A stretch of 64,000 nt of DNA, taken from positions 4,871-68,870 of the forward strand of contig CAAEFE010000099.1 in NCBI GenBank assembly GCA_900755095.1, written 5' to 3'. The notes beneath the pieces were generated by a model. The model was not told the origin of the DNA. It searched no databases and worked only from the letters and a program-made list of their open reading frames with translations. This document shows, piece by piece, positions 46,382-55,371 of the stretch. Positions within the stretch are counted from its first letter, which is position 1. The number at the start of each line of letters is the position of its first letter. This DNA is from an uncultured Bacteroides sp. GTDB taxonomy: Bacteria > Bacteroidota > Bacteroidia > Bacteroidales > Bacteroidaceae. The position numbers were made by a program, and so were the translations under genes.

Positions 46382-47128
46382 TTATTTATTGTTTTCCTTG
46401 ATGAACATATCAAGCGCAGCCGTCATTGACGGAGCCTGCACAGTCGGTGCTTCAAGGTCCAAACGGAGTCCGGCGTCGCGTACAGCCTGCGCGGTAGTCG
46501 ACCCGAAGGTACCGATTCTGATCTCTTTCTGGTCAAAGTCCGGGAAGTTCTTCTTCAAAGAAGTCACTCCGGCAGGGCTGAAGAACACGAGCATGTCATA
46601 ATCAAATTCCTCATCCGATGTAAAGTCATTGCTCACAGTGCGATACATTACAGCTTCTGTATGCTGTATGTTATTCTTGTCGAGCAGGTTTTTCACATCA
46701 TCATTGTGCACGTCCGACATAGGGACGAGATATTTCTCCGTTTTATGCTTTACGATAGATGGCACCAAATCTTCAATCTTTCCGGTAGCACCGAAGAAGA
46801 TTTTACGTTTGCGATATTGCACATACTTCTGAATGTACAATGCAACCGCTTCTGTGACACAGAAATACTTCATTGTTTCCGGAATAGTCACACGCAGCTC
46901 CGTACACAGATTAAAGAAGTGATCGATTGCGTGGCGTGAAGTGAATATAACAGCAGTGTGATCAAGAATTGAAACCTTCTGTTGCCGGAATTCTTTCGCC
47001 GAAAGACTCTCGACCTTTATAAACGGCCGGAAATCTATTTTTACGCCATATTTCTCTGCTATGTCGTAATAGGGAGATTTCTCTGACGCAGGCTTAGGCT
47101 GCGAAACTAGTACTTTTTTAATTTTCAA
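46382..47128 (-). CDS. hemD: Uroporphyrinogen-III synthase
   Basis: HemD closes hydroxymethylbilane with ring-D inversion. The 248-residue protein has the two-lobed fold with IKKVLVSQPKP, VIFTSRHAIDHFFNLC, and in the second lobe VMYRTVSND and FFSPAGVTSLKKNF. Sequence conservation in this family is low; the length and these two lobes support the call. Four bases separate it from the DUF4271 gene upstream. Bacteroides that lack full haem synthesis can still carry this gene. Confidence 0.88.
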   Translation of the reverse strand: MKIKKVLVSQPKPASEKSPYYDIAEKYGVKIDFRPFIKVESLSAKEFRQQKVSILDHTAVIFTSRHAIDHFFNLCTELRVTIPETMKYFCVTEAVALYIQKYVQYRKRKIFFGATGKIEDLVPSIVKHKTEKYLVPMSDVHNDDVKNLLDKNNIQHTEAVMYRTVSNDFTSDEEFDYDMLVFFSPAGVTSLKKNFPDFDQKEIRIGTFGSTTAQAVRDAGLRLDLEAPTVQAPSMTAALDMFIKENNK

Positions 47129-47132
47129 CGTC

Positions 47133-47855
47133 CTAAATTTTTATTAGCAATACATTGTTTACCTGGATCATTCCCTGATAGAGTAGCAGACAGGGTATGA
47201 TTTCAAGAGCGCAAAAGTACAAAATTAATAGGAAAGCCGCACTTAATTGATGAAAAAAAAGCTTTACCCACTTATAAAACATCAATATTTTAGTAAAAAT
47301 TAGAATAATTAGTCCGATTATCACTAAATTGGTCAGGTTCAGATCGAAATAAACAAGGAATAGAACAAAAGGAAAAAGGGCGAATCCGACGTAATATATG
47401 AGCGTAGAATAAGATTCCAACCATATATTTGTCTTGTTTTTGTCAAAAAACACCCATCCGAGGAACATATAAAGTAACCATTTCAGTAAAAAATAGGCAA
47501 GACAGAAGCCGACATAAATCCCCAATAGCAGGAGAGGGGAGACCTTGGTCATCAGCATCGGACATGTATCATGAAAATAATTGAAGAACACGATACCTGT
47601 CAATACACAGGTCTGCACTACCAGTACGAGTAGATAGCGCACATCGGCTGCCGTAGAACTATCAAAAATGCTTGTCCGCTCGCGATGCAATACAAAGTCT
47701 TTCACCTGTTGGGTGAGAAACTTCTTTCCACGAGCCAGAGCGATGGAGGAAAGAAAGAAGCAGGCAAGCAATGTCAAGGCAATCACATCATCCGTACGGG
47801 GAGAGTAGGAGATAGGGATTCCCTCGAATCCGGAGTTCAGAATATCGGCTATCAT
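47133..47855 (-). CDS. DUF4271 membrane protein
   Basis: A 240-residue inner-membrane protein with about six helices. Its position between a LOG-family gene and hemD, and segments such as LLGIYVGFCLAYFLLKWLLYMFLGWVFF, fit the DUF4271 family of Bacteroidetes. Function unknown. The start overlaps the stop of the upstream gene by four bases. Confidence 0.82.
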   Translation of the reverse strand: MIADILNSGFEGIPISYSPRTDDVIALTLLACFFLSSIALARGKKFLTQQVKDFVLHRERTSIFDSSTAADVRYLLVLVVQTCVLTGIVFFNYFHDTCPMLMTKVSPLLLLGIYVGFCLAYFLLKWLLYMFLGWVFFDKNKTNIWLESYSTLIYYVGFALFPFVLFLVYFDLNLTNLVIIGLIILIFTKILMFYKWVKLFFHQLSAAFLLILYFCALEIIPCLLLYQGMIQVNNVLLIKI

Positions 47856-48439
47856 ATGGCTGCAAATTTACGGATAGAAGCGTCCCATACGGGAGTTGTC
47901 TGAAGTAACTCCACCGCTTCTTCCGGTGTTTGTGCCACTTTCCATATATCACCGTGTTGCTGGCGCATGAAGTTTTCCTCTATTGCCCGTTCGAGCATTT
48001 GGAACAGCGGATCAAAAAAGCCGTTTATATTCAGAATGATAATCGGATTCAGATACAGTCCGAGCTGTTTCCATGTGATGATTTCAAGCAATTCTTCCAG
48101 AGTGCCGCATCCGCCCGGCAAGGCAATGATGCCGTCGCTCAGATTCGCCATCTTCTGCTTGCGTTCGTGCATGGAAGTGACTTCGATCAATTCCGTCAAC
48201 CCTGTGTGATGCCAGTTCTGTTCGACCATGAAGTGGGGGATAACACCTGTCACCTCACCGCCATTCTTCAGAACTGCGTCGGCTACGGAGCGCATCAGTC
48301 CGATGCTTCCGGCACCGTTTATCAGACGGATATGTTGTTTGGCAAGCAGGCGGCCGAGTTTTTCGGCTGCTTCAAAATATACGGGGGCTATCTTAGTGCT
48401 GGATGCGCTGTATACGCATACGGAATGTATCTGATTCAT
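47852..48439 (-). CDS. LOG-family (TIGR00730) nucleotide phosphoribohydrolase
   Basis: A 195-residue Rossmann-fold enzyme with the signature ALPGGCGTLEEL and NGAGSIGLMRSVADA. Family members release base from cytokinin riboside 5'-monophosphate or AMP-like nucleotides; the substrate here is not defined. ATG 48439 (MNQIHSVCVY) is preferred over 48451. First gene of the group going down to rnpA. Confidence 0.9.
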   Translation of the reverse strand: MNQIHSVCVYSASSTKIAPVYFEAAEKLGRLLAKQHIRLINGAGSIGLMRSVADAVLKNGGEVTGVIPHFMVEQNWHHTGLTELIEVTSMHERKQKMANLSDGIIALPGGCGTLEELLEIITWKQLGLYLNPIIILNINGFFDPLFQMLERAIEENFMRQQHGDIWKVAQTPEEAVELLQTTPVWDASIRKFAAI

Positions 48440-48619
48440 TGTCTTTTGCAAGTTTACTGGATGAATGGGTACAAAAGTACAAAGAAATCATATACATATC
48501 AAAATGAATGTGCAATTTATGTCAAAGTGAAGATAGAAGAATAAACACAAAGGCAAGACTGCATATTCTATTTCTATAAATAGCACAGTCAAGCCTATAT
48601 TCTCCTACTTCAACACTCA

Positions 48620-49201
48620 TTATTTAAATATTGGCATAAAAACAGAAAATTGAATATTTCGTGAAGTTACTTTTCCAACACCACTAGTATTCATCAGATT
48701 GCAAGTACCTTGTTTATAAGATAGTTGTAGTTCAAGCCATTTCAGCGTATAACTAACTCTTGCCACAATAGGTATATCGATCGCATTTTTTTTGCTATTA
48801 TAAGTAGATGCACCCAATCGATTTACATACCAAGCCACATCTGCTCCGACTCCAAGTCTAAAATTAGAAAAACATTCATAACTGAACACAGTCCCTATTG
48901 ATAGATATTTTCCGTTTACACTATACTTAGGACTATCCGAATTGAAGGCTTGATAATCAGTCCCCTGCGAGCCAAAAAGAGCAATGCCATCCATTGCAAA
49001 TTTACGATTACCCCAATACTGCCGATAAGCATATCCAATATGATAATGAAGTTTATATCCCTCAAAATTACTGGAAACCACACTCACTTTTTCATGCAAT
49101 GTTCCTAAAGAGCCTCCTAAAACAGGACCATGTTCCTGTGCAGATAATGATGCTGTAACAAATAGCAAAGCTATAAATATTAAATTAGTAATTGTTTTCA
49201 T
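48620..49201 (-). CDS. Predicted small outer-membrane beta-barrel protein
   Basis: A 193-residue protein with a signal peptide (ALLFVTASLSAQEH). The mature part has short amphipathic strands (YHIGYAYRQYWGN, CFSNFRLGVGADVAWYVN, SYTLKWLELQLSYKQG) and ends with NIQFSVFMPIF, an aromatic barrel-type C-terminus. I do not recognise the family. The region is AT-rich and it may be co-transcribed with the lipoprotein gene upstream of it at 49289-50221. A weak stem-loop follows the stop. Confidence 0.65.
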   Translation of the reverse strand: MKTITNLIFIALLFVTASLSAQEHGPVLGGSLGTLHEKVSVVSSNFEGYKLHYHIGYAYRQYWGNRKFAMDGIALFGSQGTDYQAFNSDSPKYSVNGKYLSIGTVFSYECFSNFRLGVGADVAWYVNRLGASTYNSKKNAIDIPIVARVSYTLKWLELQLSYKQGTCNLMNTSGVGKVTSRNIQFSVFMPIFK

Positions 49202-49288
49202 TAGAAGTTCAGTTTTTATTATTTAATATACAAATGATGAGGACAAAAGAGTTTATGGTTGTTGCTACTTTCGTCCTCATTTACACTT

Positions 49289-50221
49289 TTATAATCTCAC
49301 AGTGGCAAATCCTCTTTGGTCATACGGCACACCCCGAGACCAGATTTCTATTGTACCCGTACACTCTTGTGCTAACTTACGTCCAAAAACTTTGGTTACA
49401 TTTCCACCCATTTCTTTGGTATCAATAGCAAAAGGAATACCATCTTTATTTACATACACTGGACCATACCCCAGTAGTTCTCCTTGAGCAAACTCAAAAC
49501 CACGAAGGTTTACTTTAGCATGGTATGTCGTAGAGTAACGGCTCCATCCAAAGACTCCTTTCTTTTGCGAAGTAAAATTAGCATGTATTATTCCTGATGA
49601 AACAGATAAATATAATCCTACTTTTCTATCTTTTTGACGACTATATGCTTCGTTTATAGAACTTAAATCTGAAACAGACGAACGAGTAGAAACCGTAAAT
49701 TGTTGTTGACGCTCTTTAAAGTCAGTATATACCTTATCCACAACCAAAGAATCGCCAATCATAAATTCACCTTTCATATTAACAAAGTATTCATTGGCTA
49801 CATAAACAAGCCTTGAATAAGGTGACAGATCAGTAGCATCGATAGTATTAAACATAAATACATCACCATATTTATGTTTATATTTCTCATATAGAACATC
49901 AAACTCCGCTTTATCAGCAGCTTGATTACAGATTTTATCCAACTCACCATCCGCTTCTTGCATCAGAATCATCTGAGACTTAAAAGATAATGAATTAAGA
50001 AAACTAACTTGTTCTGAAGTAGACATTGCACTCACTTTCAAAAGAGCATTCTCGTACGATTCCACATCTTTAAATTTAATCATAGTACCGTCGTTTATTA
50101 CTTCTATTTCAGAATTAGCATTCGTCGGTTTAACCATATTCACTTCCTGTTCATCATTGGTACAAGAAATAAATGCACCTAAACATACTGTTAGTGTCAG
50201 TGTTGAAAATAGTTTTTTCAT
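49289..50221 (-). CDS. Lipoprotein of unknown function, DUF4848-like
   Basis: A 310-residue lipoprotein (LTVCLGAFISCTNDEQE) starting at ATG 50221; the longer frame from 50248 adds nine residues with no signal. The mature region has a helical N-terminal half (ESYENALLKVSAMSTSEQVSFLNSLSF) and a beta-rich half. It recalls DUF4848 lipoproteins of Bacteroides, from memory of the pattern only. The next gene in the same direction is the barrel at 48620. Confidence 0.65.
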   Translation of the reverse strand: MKKLFSTLTLTVCLGAFISCTNDEQEVNMVKPTNANSEIEVINDGTMIKFKDVESYENALLKVSAMSTSEQVSFLNSLSFKSQMILMQEADGELDKICNQAADKAEFDVLYEKYKHKYGDVFMFNTIDATDLSPYSRLVYVANEYFVNMKGEFMIGDSLVVDKVYTDFKERQQQFTVSTRSSVSDLSSINEAYSRQKDRKVGLYLSVSSGIIHANFTSQKKGVFGWSRYSTTYHAKVNLRGFEFAQGELLGYGPVYVNKDGIPFAIDTKEMGGNVTKVFGRKLAQECTGTIEIWSRGVPYDQRGFATVRL

Positions 50222-50533
50222 TGTTTTTTCTTTTTTAGTTAATATCAATTCGTAGTTGCAACTATCTTTATGCTATTTTTTATGACTCAATTATTTAATA
50301 GCTTTTTCTATCCTTCAATAATCCTGTACTCAAAATACCCTTACCAAAACTTTGACCAGATTATCTGCTACAAAAGTAGAGATAATGGAGGTATCGACCT
50401 AGATATTCAATTCAGTAATAATTCAGAAATAAAAAATGCCATTTGATCTAAAAACTGAATTATTTCTGAACTCATCCATACTAAACAATCAGACAATTAG
50501 CCTTTAATTTGCAAAAAAAATAAAAGAACGATC
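50222..50533. other. Divergent AT-rich regulatory gap
   Basis: No gene seen. TTCAGAAATA (50422-50431) and TATTTCTGAA (50461-50470) are exact complements, and nearby TTCAGTAATA repeats the left word, so a paired binding site is possible. The gap must hold the promoters of both the DUF4848-like gene and the DUF3244-like gene, but the boxes are not clear. Confidence 0.45.
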
Positions 50534-50896
50534 ATGATGAAAAAACTACTATTTATTGCAATTATTGCAGTATTAGGATGCACAGCACTCCAAGCTAAAA
50601 ATCGCATCAGAATAAAAAGAGAGTCTTGGGAAGTAAAAGCAAGTACTAGAGTGCCAATATCTACCCCCCTTAATCTTTACTACGAAGGGAGTACACTCTT
50701 TATTCATGCTAATATAGATTTAGAAAACATTATAATTGAAGTAAAGGATTCCTTCAACAAAACTATCTACCTAGACCTTACAAGTATTCAAGCTAACAAT
50801 GAACATGTATTTACTCTGGAAAATATATCTTCCGGAGAATATATTATCGAAATAAAATCCGGCGAAAACTATATTATCGGTTGTTTTATATTATAA
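50534..50896 (+). CDS. Small secreted DUF3244-like protein
   Basis: A 120-residue protein with signal MKKLLFIAIIAVLGCTALQA. The mature part is a short beta-sandwich, with FIHANIDLENIIIEVKDSFN and ISSGEYIIEIKSGENYIIGCF. This size and strand pattern fits DUF3244. Such proteins in Bacteroides lie beside TPR/HTH sensors, as here (56 bases upstream of the next gene), suggesting a shared role; the role itself is unknown. Confidence 0.78.
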   Translation: MMKKLLFIAIIAVLGCTALQAKNRIRIKRESWEVKASTRVPISTPLNLYYEGSTLFIHANIDLENIIIEVKDSFNKTIYLDLTSIQANNEHVFTLENISSGEYIIEIKSGENYIIGCFIL

Positions 50897-50952
50897 GTCT
50901 TGATATATGTGTATATTTGCGCAAATAAAATCGCAATGATACATACATTCAA

Positions 50953-52689
50953 ATGAAACAAAGACGAAAATTTATACTATTCTATTTAAGCATTATATGC
51001 CTATTCTCATGCACTGCCCCATACCCCAACACAATACTGCGGGTGGAAAATATTATTAAAGAATATCCAGATAGTGCATTAACCATTTTAGACTCTCTGA
51101 GTGAGAGTATCACAAAGGAATCACAATCAGCAAGAATGTACTATTACCTGCTGTTAACAGAGGCACGTGACAGATGTTACGTGCCTCATACGTCTGATTC
51201 TCTAATGTTATCCGTCACTGATTATTATGAAAGAGAAAATGATAAGGACAAACTGATAAAATCCTATTATTACACAGGCAGAGTATACCTTGATCTTCAT
51301 GAAGGTCCTACAGCACTTTCTTATTTCCACAAAGCTTTTGATATCTCTACAGATAGCAAGAACTACGCTTTATTGGGGCGAATATACAGCCAAATGGGAA
51401 CTCTATTTGCCTATGAAGGTCTCACAGAGGAAGTACTACAAGCTTATCGAAACGCTTATCACTACTTACAACTAGGCAAAGACAGTCTTACTAGCGCTTA
51501 TGCACTACGAGATTTAGGAAGAGCATTCAATTTACTTGAGATAACAGACAGCACAATCTATTATTATAACAAAGCATACCAATTAGCTAATAGCAATGGA
51601 GACATACAAAGGGAAGTAAATATTCTCGAAGAATTGGCAGGCATCTATATTCAAATGGGAAAATATGACGAAGCATTGAAAACGCTACAAGAAACAAATA
51701 GTAAATGGCAAGATGAGAAAGATATAAATTATGATGTTTGGGGAAATTTCTATGTAAGTATAGGACAAAAAGATTCAGCAGCCTATTACTTCAAGAAAAA
51801 TATAGGACATAATAATGTATATTCAGACATAGGAGCCTATCGGAATTTATATGAAATAGAAAAAGAACGTGGCAACTATGAAGAAGGATTAGCATATCTG
51901 GAGAAATATACAGAATGTTCTGATAGCATTTACGACATATCCAACACAGAATCTTTGCGAAAAATAAAGGCTTTGTATGATTACCAACATATTGAGAAAG
52001 AAAAAGAATATTTGCGCAAGAAAAATGCAGAACAACGAGCATGGATCATCTTTATTGTTATTGCCATCGTTTTAGGAGTTATCATCCTTATTCGATATAA
52101 TAGAAACAGGAAAGCTATGATTCGGGAACAAGAGAAAAAACTTCATGAGATTAACGAACAACAATATCGGAAAAGCCAACTATATATAGAAGAAAACAAG
52201 AAAAAAATTGAAGAATTAAAAGAAAAGGTAAAATCGTTCGAACAGGAAAACAATGATTTACAACAAAAACTTTTACTTGCAAAAAAGGAAAAGCTAGAAC
52301 AAACCAATCAAGCTATCGAAACATCACAAAGAGAACAAGCATTACTTGAGGAAGCGCTTAGAAGGTCTGATATTTATGCTTATTGTTATCGTGCGATAGA
52401 AGATTCCTCGATCAGACTCACCGAAACAGAATGGAAAGAACTAGAAAATATCATTAATGATACATATGACAATTTCACCAACAAGTTATTCATACTGCAT
52501 CCCTCTATTACCAAGATGGAACTACGTATTTGTTTACTGTTAAAAATTAAAATTCCAGTTTCTACAATTTCACAATTGGTATGTCGTACACAAAGCGCTG
52601 TATCTATGAGCAGAAAACAGCTTTATAAGAAGATATTCAATAAAGAAGGGACACCCGCAAACCTAGATGACTTCATTGTCTCTTTTTAA
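50953..52689 (+). CDS. TPR membrane protein with cytoplasmic helix-turn-helix
   Basis: A 578-residue protein. A lipoprotein-like signal (LSIICLFSCTAPYP) is followed by TPR repeats (about 55-330, with TGRVYLDLHEGPTALSYFHKAF), a membrane helix (IIFIVIAIVLGVIILIR, near 362-380), a coiled coil rich in Glu/Lys/Gln (to about 470), and a C-terminal segment (LRICLLLKIKIPVSTISQLVCRTQ...) that looks like a LuxR-type helix-turn-helix. It could sense an envelope signal through the TPRs and act on DNA. It probably works with the DUF3244-like protein. Confidence 0.82.
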   Translation: MKQRRKFILFYLSIICLFSCTAPYPNTILRVENIIKEYPDSALTILDSLSESITKESQSARMYYYLLLTEARDRCYVPHTSDSLMLSVTDYYERENDKDKLIKSYYYTGRVYLDLHEGPTALSYFHKAFDISTDSKNYALLGRIYSQMGTLFAYEGLTEEVLQAYRNAYHYLQLGKDSLTSAYALRDLGRAFNLLEITDSTIYYYNKAYQLANSNGDIQREVNILEELAGIYIQMGKYDEALKTLQETNSKWQDEKDINYDVWGNFYVSIGQKDSAAYYFKKNIGHNNVYSDIGAYRNLYEIEKERGNYEEGLAYLEKYTECSDSIYDISNTESLRKIKALYDYQHIEKEKEYLRKKNAEQRAWIIFIVIAIVLGVIILIRYNRNRKAMIREQEKKLHEINEQQYRKSQLYIEENKKKIEELKEKVKSFEQENNDLQQKLLLAKKEKLEQTNQAIETSQREQALLEEALRRSDIYAYCYRAIEDSSIRLTETEWKELENIINDTYDNFTNKLFILHPSITKMELRICLLLKIKIPVSTISQLVCRTQSAVSMSRKQLYKKIFNKEGTPANLDDFIVSF

Positions 52690-52877
52690 AAAGATGAACT
52701 AAATCTCTGATATTCCACACAAAGAAGAAATACCCGCATTCAGAATCTTCAGTTTCACCCGCAAACGCCCTGTCGGAAGGGGATAGCGGCTGAAGGCACA
52801 GTTTTACAACTCCATTCTTGAAGCTTTATGAAGGGAGTAAGGTGCTTCAGTCCTTTCAGTCCCCAAAAACAATTTCG

Positions 52878-52987
52878 AACTTGATACCGTTCAAGATATC
52901 AGATGGTACCTCTCAGTGTGTCAGAAAGTACCATTCCGCAGGTCAGCCAGTACCATTCCGCAAGTCAGCCAGCACCATTCAAGGAGT
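52878..52987. repeat. 22-bp array A within the element
   Basis: Five units. The clearest (52922, 52944, 52966) share CAGNNAGTACCATTC; the first two are degenerate but keep the ATACC/GTACC core in phase. Confidence 0.8.
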
Positions 52988-53061
52988 TGGAAATCTCCCC
53001 ATATTTTATTCATTCCTACACAGGCTTTCCGCTAATTACTATCCGACTCACTGTGTATAAT

Positions 53062-53193
53062 GAATAAACTCTGCCAACAGTTGAAATAGAACCTGCATTT
53101 ACCTCAAACAGAGCCTGTATTCAAGATAAACAGAGCCTGTATCCAAGGCAAACAGACCCTCTGTTTGATCAGAACACACTCTTCGCTTGATTG
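53062..53193. repeat. 22-bp array B within the element
   Basis: Six units starting at 53062, 53084, 53106, 53128, 53150 and 53172. The best share AAACAGAGCCTGTAT. Edge units are progressively degraded. Confidence 0.8.
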
Positions 53194-53210
53194 ATCTGAA
53201 ATAAGCCGGC

Positions 53211-53298
53211 AGCTCGCCAACTTTCACCTCGGAGGCGAACAGACTTTAGCTCGGCGATGAATGAAGTTCAGCTCGGGGCTTACAAAATTTAGCCCGTA
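53211..53298. repeat. 22-bp array C within the element
   Basis: Four units starting at 53211, 53233, 53255 and 53277, sharing the end TTCANCTCGG or TTTAGCTCGG. Confidence 0.78.
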
Positions 53299-53462
53299 TG
53301 TCAGGGCTGAAAGAACTGAAACCACCTGCCCCCTTTCAAAGTATGTCAGAGACGGGGTTGTAAAGCAGTGTTTTCAGCCGCTATCCCCTTCTGACAGGGA
53401 GCTTGCGGACGAAACTGAAAAAGCTGAATGCAGATTACAGGATAATAATAGCATAGAGTAAA

Positions 53463-53594
53463 AGTCATACATCTTTCATTCAATTGTTGTACATCTCCGC
53501 CCCAAACGTTATACATCATCAACCTAACTGTAGTACTGAAACCCAGTAACTGAAGTACTTCTCACAACCAAGTCATGTACTATATACCACAACC
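53463..53594. repeat. 22-bp array D, outside the element
   Basis: Six units at 53463, 53485, 53507, 53529, 53551 and 53573, each with GTAC or ATAC at positions 5-8 (for example TGTTGTACATCT, CGTTATACATCA, TGAAGTACTTCT). The rest of the unit varies. The remaining sequence to 53747 has no gene; a small inverted pair ACTTATAAA/TTTATAAGT lies near 53682-53720. Confidence 0.78.
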
Positions 53595-53747
53595 CATACT
53601 TTGTGTCAGAAATCAAATATAGTCATCTGCTGTTTACAAGTTTGTCAACCGCAACAAATATAACGATTTTATTAATCATAACTTATAAACAGTTCAAATT
53701 CAACCTATTTATAAGTCGTAACTTATAGCATCACCCCGAATAACAAA

Positions 53748-53793
53748 AGCCGCAACTCATCTCTCCCGTATAAGAAGAGATGAAATTGCGGCT
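53748..53793 (-). terminator. Terminator of metK
   Basis: AGCCGCAACTCATCTCT pairs with AGAGATGAAATTGCGGCT with one bulge, and the minus strand continues with TTTTGTTATT. It lies 49 bases after the metK stop. Confidence 0.8.
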
Positions 53794-53841
53794 CACTATG
53801 GACTAAATAGCCGTAAAGCTATAAGCTGATTTCAAATAATA

Positions 53842-55134
53842 TTACAGACCAAAAGCTGCCTTGATCTTATCCACGTAGTCCAGTTTCTCCCATGTAAAGA
53901 GTTCTACTTCTACGGTCTTGTTGCCCTCATAGCGGGAGAAGAACGTTTTCGATACCACTTGCGGCTCACGTCCCATGTGACCATAAGCGGCAGTTTCCTG
54001 ATAGATCGGGTTGCGAAGTTTCAGACGCTCTTCGATAGCTTTCGGACGAAGGTCGAACAACTGGTCAATCACACGGGCAATCTCGCCGTCGGTCATATTC
54101 ACGTGGCTACGTCCGTAAGTGTCCACGAAGATGTTGATCGGGCGTGCTACACCGATAGCATAGCTCACCTGTACAAGCATTTCGTCGGCAACACCTGCCG
54201 CAACCATATTCTTGGCAATGTGACGGGCAGCATAAGCAGCGCTACGGTCTACCTTGCTGGGGTCTTTTCCGGAGAAAGCACCACCACCGTGGGCGCCTTT
54301 ACCACCGTAAGTATCCACAATAATCTTGCGGCCTGTCAGACCGGTATCTCCGTGAGGGCCACCGATCACGAACTTTCCGGTCGGATTGACGTGATAGACG
54401 ATCTGATCATTGAACAATGCCAGTACTTTATCATGATGGATAGAAGCAATGACACGGGGCATCAGGATTTCGATAACGTCACGACGGATGATAGACAGCA
54501 TTTCTTCGTCAGCTTTGAGCTGTGCTTCGGCAGAGTCATCAGCCGGCTGAATAAAGTCATCGTGTTGCGTAGAAACAACAATAGTATCAATACGGACAGG
54601 AGTTCCGTTGTCGTCATATTCAATCGTCACCTGGCTCTTGGCGTCCGGACGGAGGTAGGTCATCACCTTTTCTTCGCGGCGGATATCAGCCAGCACCTGC
54701 AGAATGCGGTGTGCCAGATCAAGCGAAAGCGGCATATAGTTTTCTGTCTCGTTCGTTGCATAGCCGAACATCATGCCCTGATCGCCCGCACCCTGTTCCA
54801 TCGGGTCCTGACGCTCTACGCCACGGTTGATGTCGGGACTTTGCTCATGAATGGCAGAAAGCACACCGCAAGAGTTACTTTCGAACATGTACTCTCCTTT
54901 AGTGTAACCGATTTTCTTAATCACTTCACGTGCGATGAGCTGGAGGTCAACGTACGCTTTAGTTTTCACTTCACCCGCTAATACTACCTGTCCGGTAGTT
55001 ACTAGTGTTTCGCAAGCTACTTTAGAACTGGGGTCGTAAGCCAACAGTTTGTCAAGCACGGCGTCCGATATTTGATCGGCTACCTTGTCGGGGTGTCCTT
55101 CCGACACCGATTCGGATGTAAATAAGTATCCCAT
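53842..55134 (-). CDS. metK: S-adenosylmethionine synthase
   Basis: Makes SAM from ATP and methionine. The 430-residue protein shows [54 protein letters not shown] and [16 protein letters not shown]. An extension of around 40 residues over short bacterial forms is common in Bacteroidetes. It is preceded by a SAM-II-type riboswitch and a TATCTTTG promoter, so it is under feedback control by its product. Confidence 0.97.
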   Translation of the reverse strand: MGYLFTSESVSEGHPDKVADQISDAVLDKLLAYDPSSKVACETLVTTGQVVLAGEVKTKAYVDLQLIAREVIKKIGYTKGEYMFESNSCGVLSAIHEQSPDINRGVERQDPMEQGAGDQGMMFGYATNETENYMPLSLDLAHRILQVLADIRREEKVMTYLRPDAKSQVTIEYDDNGTPVRIDTIVVSTQHDDFIQPADDSAEAQLKADEEMLSIIRRDVIEILMPRVIASIHHDKVLALFNDQIVYHVNPTGKFVIGGPHGDTGLTGRKIIVDTYGGKGAHGGGAFSGKDPSKVDRSAAYAARHIAKNMVAAGVADEMLVQVSYAIGVARPINIFVDTYGRSHVNMTDGEIARVIDQLFDLRPKAIEERLKLRNPIYQETAAYGHMGREPQVVSKTFFSRYEGNKTVEVELFTWEKLDYVDKIKAAFGL

Positions 55135-55142
55135 CTTTTTAA

Positions 55143-55170
55143 ATTAAAGATTATAAATTGAAAATTAAAA
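55143..55170 (-). repeat. 7-bp-period repeat upstream of metK
   Basis: ATTAAAG, ATTATAA, ATTGAAA, ATTAAAA, in phase, lie between the riboswitch and the metK start codon. Confidence 0.6.
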
Positions 55171-55231
55171 TTGGGAAAATAAAGAGGGGAGGAAGAGAGC
55201 TGCGGAAGCATTGCCGAAAAGGCGTCAACAA

Positions 55232-55285
55232 GACGTGTTTTAGCATTTTTTTCCGTGGTTGCAAGCTGCTCAAATCTGTCCACAC
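55232..55285 (-). promoter_or_regulatory. SAM-II-type riboswitch ahead of metK
   Basis: On the minus strand the leader contains the parts of a SAM-II (SAM-alpha) aptamer in order: P1 5' arm TGTGG, loop with GATTTGAGC and CTTGCAA, P1 3' arm CCACG, then an A-rich link and ATGCTAAAA. P1 pairs as five bases with one U-G. The location, 98 bases from the metK start and just after a -7 box, supports control of SAM synthesis. The pseudoknot helix P2 was not proven by eye. Confidence 0.78.
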
Positions 55286-55299
55286 TTTCATTTCGGGGA

Positions 55300-55307
55300 C
55301 AAAGATA
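55300..55307 (-). promoter_or_regulatory. -7 box of metK
   Basis: Minus strand TATCTTTG, about 15 bases before the aptamer. A divergent -7 box on the other strand lies at 55330-55337. A -33 TTTG is not obvious. Confidence 0.6.
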
Positions 55308-55329
55308 GGTATTATTCGGAGATTATATT

Positions 55330-55337
55330 TATCTTTG
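55330..55337 (+). promoter_or_regulatory. -7 box of the small membrane protein pair
   Basis: TATCTTTG. Transcription would start near 55344, after the ATG at 55342, so translation should begin at the ATG at 55372 (MRTITLMQ). Confidence 0.55.
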
Positions 55338-55371
55338 GGCAATGTTTAACACATATATACAGGAAATTGGT

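Larger units (their letters stand above)
52735..53432. repeat. 698-bp element with imperfect terminal inverted repeats
   Basis: About 130 bases at each end are inverted copies: the outer 63 bases (52735-52797 with 53370-53432) match at roughly five of six positions, sharing AAGGGGATAGCGGCTGAA, and the inner part shares TTTACAAC, AAGGG and CAGT-TTTCAG words. The inner 440 bases contain three arrays with 22-bp period. No convincing gene: two short frames (52818, 53261) run through the repeats. It may be a non-autonomous mobile element or a long structured RNA. Confidence 0.75.

Noticed and set aside
49192..49428. Plus-strand frame over the DUF4848-like gene
   Set aside because: It is the complement of a gene with a clear lipoprotein signal.
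52818..53461. Two open frames (80 and 66 codons) in the repeat element
   Set aside because: They run through the repeats, have odd composition and no ribosome site.
16278..53594. The 22-bp arrays as CRISPR
   Set aside because: Units abut with no separate spacers, the unit is far too short, and no cas gene is present.
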